A stretch of DNA of 64,000 bases, from assembly GCA_900317955.1 (NCBI GenBank), contig ONIP01000004.1, positions 1 through 64,000 on the forward strand, read 5' to 3'. The notes beneath the pieces are model-generated. The model did not search any database. It saw nothing but the letters and a program-made list of their open reading frames with translations, and was not told the DNA's origin. Position 1 is the stretch's first letter. Each line of letters starts with the position of its first letter. Below are positions 39,512-48,942 of this stretch, in pieces. The translations under genes were made by a program, and so were the position numbers. The stretch is from an uncultured Bacteroidales bacterium. Lineage in GTDB: Bacteria > Bacteroidota > Bacteroidia > Bacteroidales > P3.

Positions 39512-40879
39512 ATGAAAAAGTTGTTTTTCTTGTTAGCAGCCTCAGTAGTTTTATTCTACGGATGCTCTTCACGTTCAGAGAATGGAGAATTGGTGGGAGT
39601 ACTCGACCGCTCCCAGTTTGAGGACATCGACCTGAAAGGCATGGTTTTTATTAACCAAGGCAACTTCAGCATGGGAGCCGGTGTACAGAACAACACCTAT
39701 GGTGTGACCGACCAGCCCCGCACGATGCAGGTTTCTTCGTTCTTTATGGACGAGACCGAAATCACCAATAACGAGTACCGCCAGTTCGTATTCTGGGTGA
39801 CCGACTCTATCGTTCGCAGAATGCTTGCCGAAGCCGGCGTGGAAGGCGAATACCAGATTGAAGAAAATGAGTACGGTGAACCTCTGGATCCCCCAAGGCT
39901 GAACAAGAAGACCAAAATACGCTGGAACGATGCAGAAACACGCGAGGCCTTGAATGACCTCTATGTAGCTGAGAAAGACAGATATTTTGGCCGTCGCGAG
40001 ATTGACGCTTCCAAATTGAACTATGAATACTACTGGATTGACTATGCCGATGCAGCCCGCAAGGAAGCCGGTGTGCAGAACCGTGAGGAACATCGCGGTA
40101 CCCTCTATACCGCCCGTCCCCGTGGTTTGAACAACCGCACGGCATTCGTTCACAAAGAGAGAATCAACGTGTATCCCGACACCCTGTGCTGGGTTCATGA
40201 CTACACCTACTCCATGAACGACGACTTTACCCGCAACTATTTCTGCTCCTCGGCATACGACAACTATCCTGTGGTAGGTGTCAGCTGGCTCCAGGCAAAG
40301 GCCTTCTGCATTTGGCGCAGCCATTTCCTGAACGACTATCTGGAGAGCATCAACTATGCACACATGAACGATTTCCGTCTGCCTTCAGAAGCTGAATGGG
40401 AATTTGCAGCCCGTGGCGGCATCGCTGCCGAGAGCTATCCTTGGGGCGGTCCCTATGTGCGCAATCCTAATGGATGCTTCCTCGCCAACTATGAGCCCCT
40501 CCGCGGTGCCTATGACGACGATGGCGGTGTGCGCACTCTGATTGTCGGACACTATGCTCCCAACGACTACGGCCTGTATGACATGTCGGGTAATGTATCT
40601 GAGTGGTGCGCCGATGCCTACAACGAGAACACCTACATTGTTGCCAACGCCCTCTCGCCCTACTACAACTACAACGCCCAGGAGAGCGATCCTATCGCCC
40701 AGAAACGTAAAGTGGTTCGTGGCGGCAGCTGGAAAGACCAGAAATATTTCATCCAGGTTCAGACCCGCTCATTTGAATTCCAGGATACCAGCAAGTGCTA
40801 CATCGGTTTCCGTTGCATACAGCCTTATCTGGGTCGTGTGAAAGGCGACAATCTTAAAACCGCTTCTAACGTATATTAA
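39512..40879 (+). CDS. gldK: T9SS ring lipoprotein GldK/PorK
   Basis: A 455 aa lipoprotein with lipobox Cys18 (VLFYGC) and a formylglycine-generating-enzyme-like (SUMF) domain: MVFINQGNFSMGAG, FMDETEITNNEYRQFVFW, FRLPSEAEWEFAARGG, YDMSGNVSEWCADAY and KVVRGGSWKDQ. With GldN it makes the large periplasmic ring under the outer membrane. The family's usual length and the genes that follow (gldL, gldM, gldN) make this assignment firm. It is followed by a strong hairpin before gldL. Confidence 0.96.
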   Translation: MKKLFFLLAASVVLFYGCSSRSENGELVGVLDRSQFEDIDLKGMVFINQGNFSMGAGVQNNTYGVTDQPRTMQVSSFFMDETEITNNEYRQFVFWVTDSIVRRMLAEAGVEGEYQIEENEYGEPLDPPRLNKKTKIRWNDAETREALNDLYVAEKDRYFGRREIDASKLNYEYYWIDYADAARKEAGVQNREEHRGTLYTARPRGLNNRTAFVHKERINVYPDTLCWVHDYTYSMNDDFTRNYFCSSAYDNYPVVGVSWLQAKAFCIWRSHFLNDYLESINYAHMNDFRLPSEAEWEFAARGGIAAESYPWGGPYVRNPNGCFLANYEPLRGAYDDDGGVRTLIVGHYAPNDYGLYDMSGNVSEWCADAYNENTYIVANALSPYYNYNAQESDPIAQKRKVVRGGSWKDQKYFIQVQTRSFEFQDTSKCYIGFRCIQPYLGRVKGDNLKTASNVY

Positions 40880-40900
40880 TAGTAGCAGAAAGAGCAATAT

Positions 40901-40927
40901 AGGGTCTTTGGGCTAACCAAAGACCCT
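40901..40927 (+). terminator. Hairpin between gldK and gldL
   Basis: AGGGTCTTTGG and CCAAAGACCCT form a perfect 11-bp stem with loop GCTAA, 21 bp after gldK. The downstream sequence is not T-rich. It may be a partial terminator or a processing site that sets different gldK and gldL levels. Confidence 0.7.
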
Positions 40928-40982
40928 AATATAGGAAAAATACATCAAACTAAATAATTAAGTAACACTAAAACGTAACATT

Positions 40983-41840
40983 ATGAGTTTTATTGACAAC
41001 ATTGTTCGGAGTAATACTTATAAAAACTTCATGTCCAAACTATACGGTTGGGGTGCCGCCGTTGTTATTATTGGAGCTCTTTTCAAAATTAACCACTGGC
41101 AGGGCGGTGAGTTGATGCTGATTATCGGTATGGGTACTGAGACCCTCATCTTCTTCCTGTCAGCATTTGAACCCCCTCACGTAGAATTCGACTGGACACT
41201 GGTTTATCCTCAGTTGGCCGGTATGGAAGGAGGAGAAGGCCTGAATGCCAAAAGCGACGCATTTGACAATCTGGACAATCTTGCCACCGTTCCCGAGGCA
41301 GAGGATCCCCTGACAGCAAGACTTGACAAGATGTTGGAAGAGGCTAACATCACCCCCGAACTGATTGAAAGACTTGGCAAGGGCATGGAAAATCTCGCCG
41401 ACAGTGCACAAGCAATGAACGGAATGGCAAGCGCAGCCGCTTCAACCGACAAGTTTGTCAATACCCTCGACGGTGCCTCCGAAGCCGTTGGAAATCTGAA
41501 ACAGGCTTCAGAGGCTGTCAACACTCTCACCACCATATATCAGGAGACCGCCCAGGCTCTTACAAGCGGCGATGCCTCTTATGCTGACGAGATGAAGAAA
41601 CTGGCAAGCAGCCTTGCTTCAGTGAATGCGATGTACGAGATGCAGTTGCAGACCTCTACCAGCCAGCTGGAAGCCACCAAGGCTGTTGAGGAACGCATCC
41701 AGCGCATGATGGCCAACTTTGCAGATTCTGCCGAAGGGGTACTCAAGTACAAAGACCAGGTTGACGCCCTCACCCGTAAGGTTGCCGAGCTCAACAACGT
41801 CTATGGCAACATGCTTGCTGCAATGCAGACCAGACTTTAA
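40983..41840 (+). CDS. gldL: T9SS inner-membrane motor protein GldL
   Basis: A 285 aa protein with two membrane helices, about residues 22-36 and 43-61, a charged residue in the second (Glu53), and a long cytoplasmic tail that is helical and coiled-coil-like (about 140-285). GldL is the stator-like half of the proton-driven GldL-GldM motor that powers T9SS export and, in gliding species, motility. The NHWQGGELMLIIGMGTETLIFFLSAFEPP segment is highly characteristic. Spacing to gldM is 46 bp. Confidence 0.96.
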   Translation: MSFIDNIVRSNTYKNFMSKLYGWGAAVVIIGALFKINHWQGGELMLIIGMGTETLIFFLSAFEPPHVEFDWTLVYPQLAGMEGGEGLNAKSDAFDNLDNLATVPEAEDPLTARLDKMLEEANITPELIERLGKGMENLADSAQAMNGMASAAASTDKFVNTLDGASEAVGNLKQASEAVNTLTTIYQETAQALTSGDASYADEMKKLASSLASVNAMYEMQLQTSTSQLEATKAVEERIQRMMANFADSAEGVLKYKDQVDALTRKVAELNNVYGNMLAAMQTRL

Positions 41841-41886
41841 TCGACTTCATTAATACTCAACAATAAAACCACACTAATTAGAAGAT

Positions 41887-43578
41887 ATGAGTGCTTCAAA
41901 CTGTCCGGAAACCCCGAGACAAAAAATGATTCAGATGATGTACCTTGTGTACACCGCCATGTTGGCACTTAATGTGTCGGCAGAGGTTGTTGAGGGATTC
42001 AAAACAGTCGGTAACGCCATGACCAAGTCGAACGAGAACATGGTCACAAAGCTTGACGACACCTACAATAACTTTGAAGCCGCACTCAAGAACAACCCCG
42101 CAAAAGTAAAAGAGAAATACGACAAAGCCCAGGAGATTAAGAAACTCTCCGACGAGCTTGTTTATACTATCGACACTGTTACCTACAGTTTTATCGGCGA
42201 AATTGCACAGGAAGCCGAAATCAAACTGATTGACCCCAACAACAAGGATAAAACCATCAAAAGAACTATCAATCTGCTCAACGCTGATGGTTCTAAGAAC
42301 TTTGACAGTATTGCTGAAGCCTTGAGAATAGGTGGTTTCAGTTGGATACAGAAACTGGATAACAACCACCTTGGAACACCTTACTTCATTGGTAAAGCAG
42401 AAGGTAAGGAGGTTTCGGAAGGTGCAGCCGCTGAGGTCAAGAAACGTATCATTGAATACAAAAAGGCCGTTAAAGAAAGACTGGGAGCTGACTCTGTACA
42501 CGTAACTCTTGGTCTCGCCGTAGAGGATTTGCACCTTAACAGCGAGGGCGAACCTACCTCATGGGAACAGTTGAACTTTAACAACACCGTTGCTGGTGCC
42601 GCATTGGTGACCTTGACCCGTATGAAAGCTGAGGTGATGAACGCCGAGTTCGATGCCGTGAATATGCTGTATAAGCAAATCCGCTCGAATGACTTCTCAT
42701 TTGATAAAGTCGCAGTCATTACCCGTCCGAAGTCATCTTATATCATGCAAGGTGGCAAATACGAACTGGTTGTTAACGTCGGTGCTTACGACTCGAAAGC
42801 AAAATTCGAAGCTACCGTTGGAGGAACACGTTTCACAGCTAACGATACAGGTGCCGTTGTTTACAGTACAGTATGCAACAGCACAGGTCCCAAGACTATT
42901 ACAGGTACCGTATACGTCAAGAACGATAACGGAACCAGCAATTACGACTTCAAGGAGACCTACTTCGTTGCTGAACCCATGGCAGTGTTTGAGTTGACCG
43001 AAATGAACGTTGTTTATTCCGGAATTGACAACCCTGTAAGGATTTCTGTCCCCGGTATCGCAGCACATAATGTTGTTGTATCACTGGCAGACCCCAATCA
43101 GGCAACAATAGTACCTGATACGAAAGCCGGTGCGGGTAACTACATCATCAAACCTAAGGTCAACAAAGGCAAGATTAAAATCAATGCTTCGTTCAAAGAT
43201 GGTAACCAGACCCGATTTGCAGGTTCTACAGAGGTCCGTGCCCGCCCACTTCCAGACCCGAAGATTTACCTCGGTACTATCGAAGCAGGCAAGGGTATAC
43301 CCATCAACGACTTGAAAGGTATGAAAGGACCACGTGTTGGTTATGGCCCAGACTTTGCATTCCACTTGAAATCACCCACCATCAATAAACAGACCATCGA
43401 TATTACGAAGGTTAACGGTGCAACCGATATTGAGAACAGAGGTCCTCAATGGGGTGCTGAGGTGATGAGTTATATCCAGAAAGCAAAACCTGGCTGCAAG
43501 ATTACCCTCAGCCTTGATGTGAACATGCCTGATGGCACCAAGCGTAACATCAGCAGCACATTCCGTATCACCAGATAA
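41887..43578 (+). CDS. gldM: T9SS inner-membrane motor protein GldM
   Basis: A 563 aa protein with one N-terminal membrane helix (MIQMMYLVYTAMLALNVSAEVV) and a long periplasmic part of four domains rich in beta structure. The early domain is helical (residues about 40-220), followed by Ig-like segments such as SSYIMQGGKYELVVNVGAYDS and FELTEMNVVYSGIDNPVRISVPG. GldM dimers rotate with GldL and reach the GldK-GldN ring. Length and motifs agree with the family; gldN starts 35 bp later. Confidence 0.96.
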   Translation: MSASNCPETPRQKMIQMMYLVYTAMLALNVSAEVVEGFKTVGNAMTKSNENMVTKLDDTYNNFEAALKNNPAKVKEKYDKAQEIKKLSDELVYTIDTVTYSFIGEIAQEAEIKLIDPNNKDKTIKRTINLLNADGSKNFDSIAEALRIGGFSWIQKLDNNHLGTPYFIGKAEGKEVSEGAAAEVKKRIIEYKKAVKERLGADSVHVTLGLAVEDLHLNSEGEPTSWEQLNFNNTVAGAALVTLTRMKAEVMNAEFDAVNMLYKQIRSNDFSFDKVAVITRPKSSYIMQGGKYELVVNVGAYDSKAKFEATVGGTRFTANDTGAVVYSTVCNSTGPKTITGTVYVKNDNGTSNYDFKETYFVAEPMAVFELTEMNVVYSGIDNPVRISVPGIAAHNVVVSLADPNQATIVPDTKAGAGNYIIKPKVNKGKIKINASFKDGNQTRFAGSTEVRARPLPDPKIYLGTIEAGKGIPINDLKGMKGPRVGYGPDFAFHLKSPTINKQTIDITKVNGATDIENRGPQWGAEVMSYIQKAKPGCKITLSLDVNMPDGTKRNISSTFRITR

Positions 43579-43613
43579 TTAGATTAGATAATAACGAACA
43601 AAAAAGAATAATC

Positions 43614-44510
43614 ATGAAAAAAGTATTGTTAGGCCTCAGCCTCATAATTCTCGCGTTCGGAGGAATCAAAGTAAATGCACAGAATATCCTTGATCCCGAA
43701 GATGAAACTAATTTGAGCAGATTCTACTCACGTCAGATGACGATGAGCAAAAAGGCTATACCCTACCCCAGCATTCGTGAGAGCGATGTGATTTGGGAGA
43801 CCTGCATCTGGCGTACCATCGATTTCCGCGAGAAATTCAATCAGTTCTTCTATTTCCCCAAGGGTGAAGACTCTATCAACAACAACCAAGGCCGTATCAA
43901 CCTTGCATATCTTATCTACAGATCTGCCGCCAACGGTGAATTTGAGATTTTTGAAGATGACGAGTTGAAGACTCCTGTTGACTGGGATTTCATGTACAAG
44001 AGATTGAACAAGGCCGATTCCACCAAAACAGACCCCATCTATGATGAATACGGTGAAATTATTGACGAAGGCCATGATACTGTGAAATACAAGTCCTTCA
44101 CTTCCGATGACTACTACAAAATCCATATTAAGGAATATTGGTATATCGACAAGCAGGATACCCGTATGAAAGTCCGTATCGTTGCTCTGGCTCTTGTTGA
44201 TGAGAACTGCAAAGAAGTTGACGGTGAAATGGAATGCAACCCCACCACCCGTTTCTGGATTCCCATGAACGACATGCGTGTCCGCAACATTTTTGCCAAA
44301 ACCAATGCCTACGACATCTATAATAACAATATGGAGCGTAGCTACGACCAGATTTTCATCACCCGTTATTTCGACAGTTTCGTAACTCGTGAGACCAATG
44401 TTCACAACCGTGCCATTCATGAGTACTTGACCGGTGAAGATTCACAACTCGAATCTCAGAACATCGAAGAGCGCATTTTCGATATCGAATCCGATATGTG
44501 GGAATACTAA
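43614..44510 (+). CDS. gldN: T9SS ring protein GldN/PorN
   Basis: A 298 aa exported protein (signal peptide ending GIKVNAQ). Family features are IRESDVIWETCIWRTIDFREKFNQFFYFP near residue 60, EIFEDDELKTPVDW and the C-terminal IHEYLTGEDSQLESQNIEERIFDIESDMWEY. It binds GldK and GldM and joins the ring to the motor. A paralogue follows after a terminator. Confidence 0.96.
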   Translation: MKKVLLGLSLIILAFGGIKVNAQNILDPEDETNLSRFYSRQMTMSKKAIPYPSIRESDVIWETCIWRTIDFREKFNQFFYFPKGEDSINNNQGRINLAYLIYRSAANGEFEIFEDDELKTPVDWDFMYKRLNKADSTKTDPIYDEYGEIIDEGHDTVKYKSFTSDDYYKIHIKEYWYIDKQDTRMKVRIVALALVDENCKEVDGEMECNPTTRFWIPMNDMRVRNIFAKTNAYDIYNNNMERSYDQIFITRYFDSFVTRETNVHNRAIHEYLTGEDSQLESQNIEERIFDIESDMWEY

Positions 44511-44550
44511 TCTCGAAAAGGTTTTCCTAACCGATTCGGCATAGAATCTC

Positions 44551-44597
44551 AAAAAAGAGTTAAGAGTAAGTTCCCTTATTCTTAACTCTTTTTTTTA
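44551..44597 (+). terminator. Terminator after gldN
   Basis: AAGAGTTAAGA...TTCTTAACTCTT forms a long stem with a short loop and is followed by seven or more T. It separates gldN from its paralogue and implies that the second copy is expressed by read-through or from its own promoter. Confidence 0.9.
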
Positions 44598-44662
44598 AGA
44601 CAATGACATATTACAGCACAGATAATCATTAATCATCAACGATAATATTCATCCACAATAAG

Positions 44663-45532
44663 TTGTCCAAGTATCCCAAATCATTCTTGATGCTGGTTAT
44701 ATTAGTCAGCCTTACAACTGTGGCTCATGCCCAATGGGTAGAGCCACAGCCAAATGACTATTATAAACGCTCCATGACATGGGAACAGAAGCCCCAAGAG
44801 CTGATGTTTGTGCGTGAATCAGACGTGTATTGGAGCAAACTATTGTGGCGAATAATTGACATCCGGGAGAAAGAAAACCAGTTCTTTTATTTCCCTCTAA
44901 ACCCTGAAGGTATTCGCGGTCGGAAGAATCTGGCCTACGTTCTTTGGGATGCAATACTTGCTGGTGAAATAGAACTATTTGAAGACGATGAGATGAAGAT
45001 TCCCATCGACTGTGCAAAGATAGTGGAACGTGCCACCCGGAGCGATACCGTCCAGATGGAAGTATACGATGATTATGGTGAAGCAGACTATACCACCGTA
45101 TACGTCCCCCATGAATTCAAGTCTGACGACATCTACCAATACAAAATAAAAGAAGCCGTGTACCTTGACCGGGCTCAAAGCGGTATGCAAGTCCGTAAAC
45201 TGGGAATTGCTCCCCTTGAAGACCGTTTTAAAGTCATTGATGGCGAAACGGAATATATGGGCACAGTAACCCTATTTTGGGTTCCCATGCTATCATTGCA
45301 GACTCGCATACTCTTTGCCAAGAAAGAGGCCTATCTGCGCGAGAACTTAGTTCATCTGCCCACATGGGAATACATCTTCAACTCATTCATGTACACCTCA
45401 TTCATCTGTAGAGAAGACAATGTATGGAACCGCTCCATCCATGAATACCTTACAGGTGAAGACGCCCTCATCGAATCAGAAAGAATCGAAGAGGAAATCA
45501 TGAATATTTCCATTGATATGTGGGAATACTAA
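44663..45532 (+). CDS. gldO: Second GldN-family protein (GldO-like paralogue)
   Basis: A 289 aa GldN-type protein: VRESDVYWSKLLWRIIDIREKENQFFYFP, NLAYVLWDAILAGEIELFEDDEMKIPID and the tail IHEYLTGEDALIESERIEEEIMNISIDMWEY align with gldN throughout. The start appears to be TTG at 44663, which restores a complete signal peptide (SKYPKSFLMLVILVSLTTVAHAQ). Flavobacterium johnsoniae also has a tandem gldN-gldO pair, where the two are partly redundant. It comes after a terminator and its stop codon overlaps the stop of the convergent GTPase gene by 4 bp. Confidence 0.9.
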   Translation: MSKYPKSFLMLVILVSLTTVAHAQWVEPQPNDYYKRSMTWEQKPQELMFVRESDVYWSKLLWRIIDIREKENQFFYFPLNPEGIRGRKNLAYVLWDAILAGEIELFEDDEMKIPIDCAKIVERATRSDTVQMEVYDDYGEADYTTVYVPHEFKSDDIYQYKIKEAVYLDRAQSGMQVRKLGIAPLEDRFKVIDGETEYMGTVTLFWVPMLSLQTRILFAKKEAYLRENLVHLPTWEYIFNSFMYTSFICREDNVWNRSIHEYLTGEDALIESERIEEEIMNISIDMWEY

Positions 45533-46824
45533 TCTGCCAGACAAGCATCAAGCTTGCGACAAATATCTTCCTTATCCATATTTTGACCGATGAAAACAAT
45601 CTTCTCCATACGGTCGCCATATTCTTCGTCCCAGTCATGAACAAGACCTGCGTCTCGACGCATCATCTCTATCAGTTCATCCTCTGGCATTGTGGCATAC
45701 CATTGTCCAGCCTCGGATAATTTCACCTGGACACCCGATTGCTCGAAAAGGTATGACATATCCTGGTCATCGGCAAAATAACACACGCCTTTGGCTCTAA
45801 TCACGCTTTTGGGCCATTCGAAGTTGACAAAATGGTCAAACTTGTCAATGTCTAAAGGCTGCCTTCTATAGTACACGAATGTGCCTATTCCATACTCTTC
45901 CACCTCACCACCCTCGGCATGATGATGGTGATGGTGTCCATGTTCATCGTGGTGATGGTCATGTTCATCATGGTCGTGATCGTGGTCATGCTCTTCATGG
46001 TCATGATCATGATCTTCTTCTTCATGATGATGCTCATCATCTCCGTGGTGCCTTTTAGCTTCAGCATCTTCCTCCTCAGTGGTTAACCGTTCAAGCTCAC
46101 GAACCCAACCAGCCGCACCTTCCGTGGAGCCATACTCAAAGCTATGAGTATTTATTATCTCATCCAAATCAATCTGGGCATAATCAGCCTCTATGATGCG
46201 CGCACCGTGATTCAGATTCATAATAATCTGACGCAAACGCTCCAATTCAGCAGGTGCAACTTTCGACTTCTTATTCAAGAGCACTATATTACAGAACTCT
46301 ATCTGTTGAATAATCAGATTCTCAATATCCTCTTCAGCAATGGCCGACCCTAACAGACGCCCCCCGCAATCAAATTCGCTCTGCATACGCAAGGCGTCAA
46401 CCACCGTCACCACGCAATCCAAATGAGGAATTCCATACCGCGTATACTCCTCGCCCATCCGTGGAATAGAACATATTGTCCTTGCAATAGGTTCCGGTTC
46501 GCAAATACCACTGGCCTCTATCACAATATAATCAAACTTAGCAAGAGACATAATCTCTGATAGTTGCTTTACCAAATCCATTTTAAGTGTGCAGCAAATG
46601 CAACCATTCTGCAAGGCTACAAGACTGTCGTCACCCTGTCCCACAATGCCTCCTTTGGCTATCAAAGAAGCGTCTATATTCACCTCACCAATATCGTTAA
46701 CCATCACAGCAAAGCGGATATTTCTCTTGTTATTTAAAATATGGTTCAGCAAAGTTGTTTTGCCGCTGCCAAGATAGCCGGTCAGCAGCAATACTGGAGT
46801 GGTTCGTAACTGAGTATTATTCAT
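45529..46824 (-). CDS. COG0523 (CobW/ZNG-type) GTPase with His-rich metal-binding loop
   Basis: A 431 aa G3E-family GTPase. Walker A GYLGSGKTTL, the metal site CICCTLK (CxCC motif), the switch region VIEASGICEPEPIARTI and the CobW C-terminal domain are visible. Between the two domains, residues about 265-310, is a dense run of His, Asp and Glu, a metal-storage or capture loop. Members insert Zn2+, Co2+ or Ni2+ into target proteins or handle zinc starvation. No metalloenzyme or Fur/Zur site is adjacent. I start at 46824, removing an 8-residue extension. Promoter elements were not recognised. Confidence 0.9.
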   Translation of the reverse strand: MNNTQLRTTPVLLLTGYLGSGKTTLLNHILNNKRNIRFAVMVNDIGEVNIDASLIAKGGIVGQGDDSLVALQNGCICCTLKMDLVKQLSEIMSLAKFDYIVIEASGICEPEPIARTICSIPRMGEEYTRYGIPHLDCVVTVVDALRMQSEFDCGGRLLGSAIAEEDIENLIIQQIEFCNIVLLNKKSKVAPAELERLRQIIMNLNHGARIIEADYAQIDLDEIINTHSFEYGSTEGAAGWVRELERLTTEEEDAEAKRHHGDDEHHHEEEDHDHDHEEHDHDHDHDEHDHHHDEHGHHHHHHAEGGEVEEYGIGTFVYYRRQPLDIDKFDHFVNFEWPKSVIRAKGVCYFADDQDMSYLFEQSGVQVKLSEAGQWYATMPEDELIEMMRRDAGLVHDWDEEYGDRMEKIVFIGQNMDKEDICRKLDACLAD

Positions 46825-46978
46825 ATAGCATAGTTTTTTATAATTCATCTAAGGAATGCAGCACATAGCAAAAAAGAATGTTTAATGATGCATTGACTAT
46901 TATTAAATAACGCAGAATACCTAATAATATTTTTAATCAAACAAAGCTTTTTTACAAGTTGATTATGCAACTGGACAG

Positions 46979-48271
46979 CTACCGTTCTCTCCTACCACGG
47001 CGCAACCAACGTATTCCATAAATCACATCGCGCAACAATACAAAAACCTTAGGCATCAGCCAAGCACTAAATATACCCATAATCAACAATGCCAACGCTT
47101 TCCAAAAACCAGCAACAAAAATTGCCACAACAAAAAGAACCAGCAAATAGACAAGAGTAAGACCAAAACGGATACCGTAATTTATTGAACTACGGAACTG
47201 CGGATCCTTGACCTTTGTTCTTGCTATCAAATGCGTAGGCAGATAGACTATCGGATTACTGAGAATCCACAACGGCAACATATCCCAGCAAAGTAACAAT
47301 GCAAACAATAGAGCCAGCAAACATAAAGCCCATTTCAGCACATATTTCCAAGCGTTATGACGTGGATATTTCGAAGCAAACCATAGGGGCACACGATGTG
47401 CACTGCATTCAGCGGCAAACGCCTCCCCTTCTTTATATAGTGGTTCCAACTCATTTTCATTCATCTGCGCCAGTTGCAAACTCACATTCTGACGTGCAAC
47501 AAACCGTCCCCACACCGTGTTGCGCAAACCTCTTTCCTTTAGCAAGGACGGTGTACGCCAATGGCAATAAGCATACTCATCGGCATAATGCTCGTCAGCA
47601 TTCACCTGATGGATTACAGACTTCATCGCCAACGATAAATCATTACGCATTTGATTAAGTGCCACAGGTTCATTGTCGGCAAATTCATTCATGTACGCCC
47701 TCATGTCAATAGGCTTGCCAATGTTCACTGCCACACTGCTATACGTGCTCTCATACTCATCATAATCCAACCCAACGGGCACAATATACAACGGCTTGTT
47801 TCCCAGATCCCGCTGAGTCTCCCCTGCTATTCTGAACATTCCCTTCACCAGCGGCAACAACTGATGCCGATCGTTGTGGGTTCCTTCTGCCATCAAACAC
47901 AATGGTACCCCTTTTTCCAACGACTCTCTTGCGGTGTTGAACACTTCAGCATTGCGCGACAGCTGGTCTCTGCCATCCCGTATGCGATACACCGGACTGA
48001 TTTTAAGCCATGTCAGGAAAAACCTTGCTACCGGTTTGCTGAATATATCGGCCCTTGCCAGAAAAACTATCGGCCTATTCAGCACCATCAACACTACCAA
48101 GGGATCCATCATCGCGTTCTGGTGACACGGGGCAAGAATATAATGTTCCCCCTCTGGAATATTTTCTTTGCCTTTCACCACCACCTTGCGGTAATGGCAC
48201 CAAGTAGCGTACCTCACTATCGGAAAGAAAAGTGCATAAAAAAGGTTAAAATCTGCCAAACTTTTTTTCAT
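46979..48271 (-). CDS. 1-acyl-sn-glycerol-3-phosphate acyltransferase-type protein
   Basis: A 430 aa PlsC-domain protein. The HX4D catalytic motif is HQNAMMD, followed by FLARADIFSKPVARFFLTWLKISPVYRIRDG and the substrate motif LMAEGTHND (EGT for the usual EGTRS). Two or three hydrophobic helices follow after residue 300. It transfers a fatty acyl chain in phospholipid synthesis; the extended C-terminal membrane part is found in Bacteroidota members. A CAAAAATA stretch (TATTTTTG on the coding strand, 48276-48283) lies only a few bases before the ATG at 48271, so the message may be leaderless. Confidence 0.85.
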   Translation of the reverse strand: MKKSLADFNLFYALFFPIVRYATWCHYRKVVVKGKENIPEGEHYILAPCHQNAMMDPLVVLMVLNRPIVFLARADIFSKPVARFFLTWLKISPVYRIRDGRDQLSRNAEVFNTARESLEKGVPLCLMAEGTHNDRHQLLPLVKGMFRIAGETQRDLGNKPLYIVPVGLDYDEYESTYSSVAVNIGKPIDMRAYMNEFADNEPVALNQMRNDLSLAMKSVIHQVNADEHYADEYAYCHWRTPSLLKERGLRNTVWGRFVARQNVSLQLAQMNENELEPLYKEGEAFAAECSAHRVPLWFASKYPRHNAWKYVLKWALCLLALLFALLLCWDMLPLWILSNPIVYLPTHLIARTKVKDPQFRSSINYGIRFGLTLVYLLVLFVVAIFVAGFWKALALLIMGIFSAWLMPKVFVLLRDVIYGIRWLRRGRRER

Positions 48272-48323
48272 ACTGCAAAAATACAAAATATTTTCGACAT
48301 TTATGAGTTATTTGTGCAAAAAT

Positions 48324-48932
48324 ATGAAGACTACTATGAACCGATTCCTTTTTGTAACTCTACTCACCGCCCTCGTTGCCCTCGCCTCCACAGCGCAGTG
48401 CCAGGTGGTGACTGACCGCAAAGTGCGTTTTGGCATAATAGTTGACGGCGACACCATTCCTTACTATCGCCTTAACGATGTGAAAGTAATCGAATCCGCT
48501 TCCCTCCTCACCGAAGCCGAGATTCGAAAAAACCAGAAACTTATCCGCAATGTCAAGAAAATGTTGCCCTATGCCAAAATCGGCAAGCAACGTCTTGACA
48601 TTCTTGAAAAACAAATCGCCGACCTGCCCAAAAAAGAACGCCGCGCTGCCATCCGCGAAGCCGAAAAGAACCTTCTGGCCGACTTCAGCGACGAGTTGAA
48701 AGAATGCACCATCTCCCAGGGAAGAGTGCTCTTGAAACTCATTGACCGCGAAACAGGACGCACTTCCTATGTCCTTGTCGACGAACTGCGGGGCAAACTC
48801 CGCGCAGGTTTTTACCAAACTTTTGCCCGTCTGTTCGGCTACAATCTCAAGGCAGCCTATGACCCAAAACATAACAAAGACGACAACCTGATTGAACGCA
48901 TTGTCCTCTCCGTCGAACGGGGCAAACTATAA
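48324..48932 (+). CDS. DUF4294 family exported protein
   Basis: A 202 aa protein with a signal peptide (FLFVTLLTALVALASTAQCQ). The body contains GIIVDGDTIPYYRLNDVKV and EAEIRKNQKLIRNVKKMLPYAKIGKQRL, as in the Bacteroidota DUF4294 family. A long helical, Lys/Arg/Glu-rich middle follows, then ISQGRVLLKLIDRETGRTSYVLV. Function is unknown. It starts 52 bp from the divergent acyltransferase gene and ends 10 bp before the NlpC/P60 gene. An upstream in-frame ATG at 48303 is less likely because it lengthens the n-region. Confidence 0.8.
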   Translation: MKTTMNRFLFVTLLTALVALASTAQCQVVTDRKVRFGIIVDGDTIPYYRLNDVKVIESASLLTEAEIRKNQKLIRNVKKMLPYAKIGKQRLDILEKQIADLPKKERRAAIREAEKNLLADFSDELKECTISQGRVLLKLIDRETGRTSYVLVDELRGKLRAGFYQTFARLFGYNLKAAYDPKHNKDDNLIERIVLSVERGKL

Positions 48933-48942
48933 TCCATACTTT

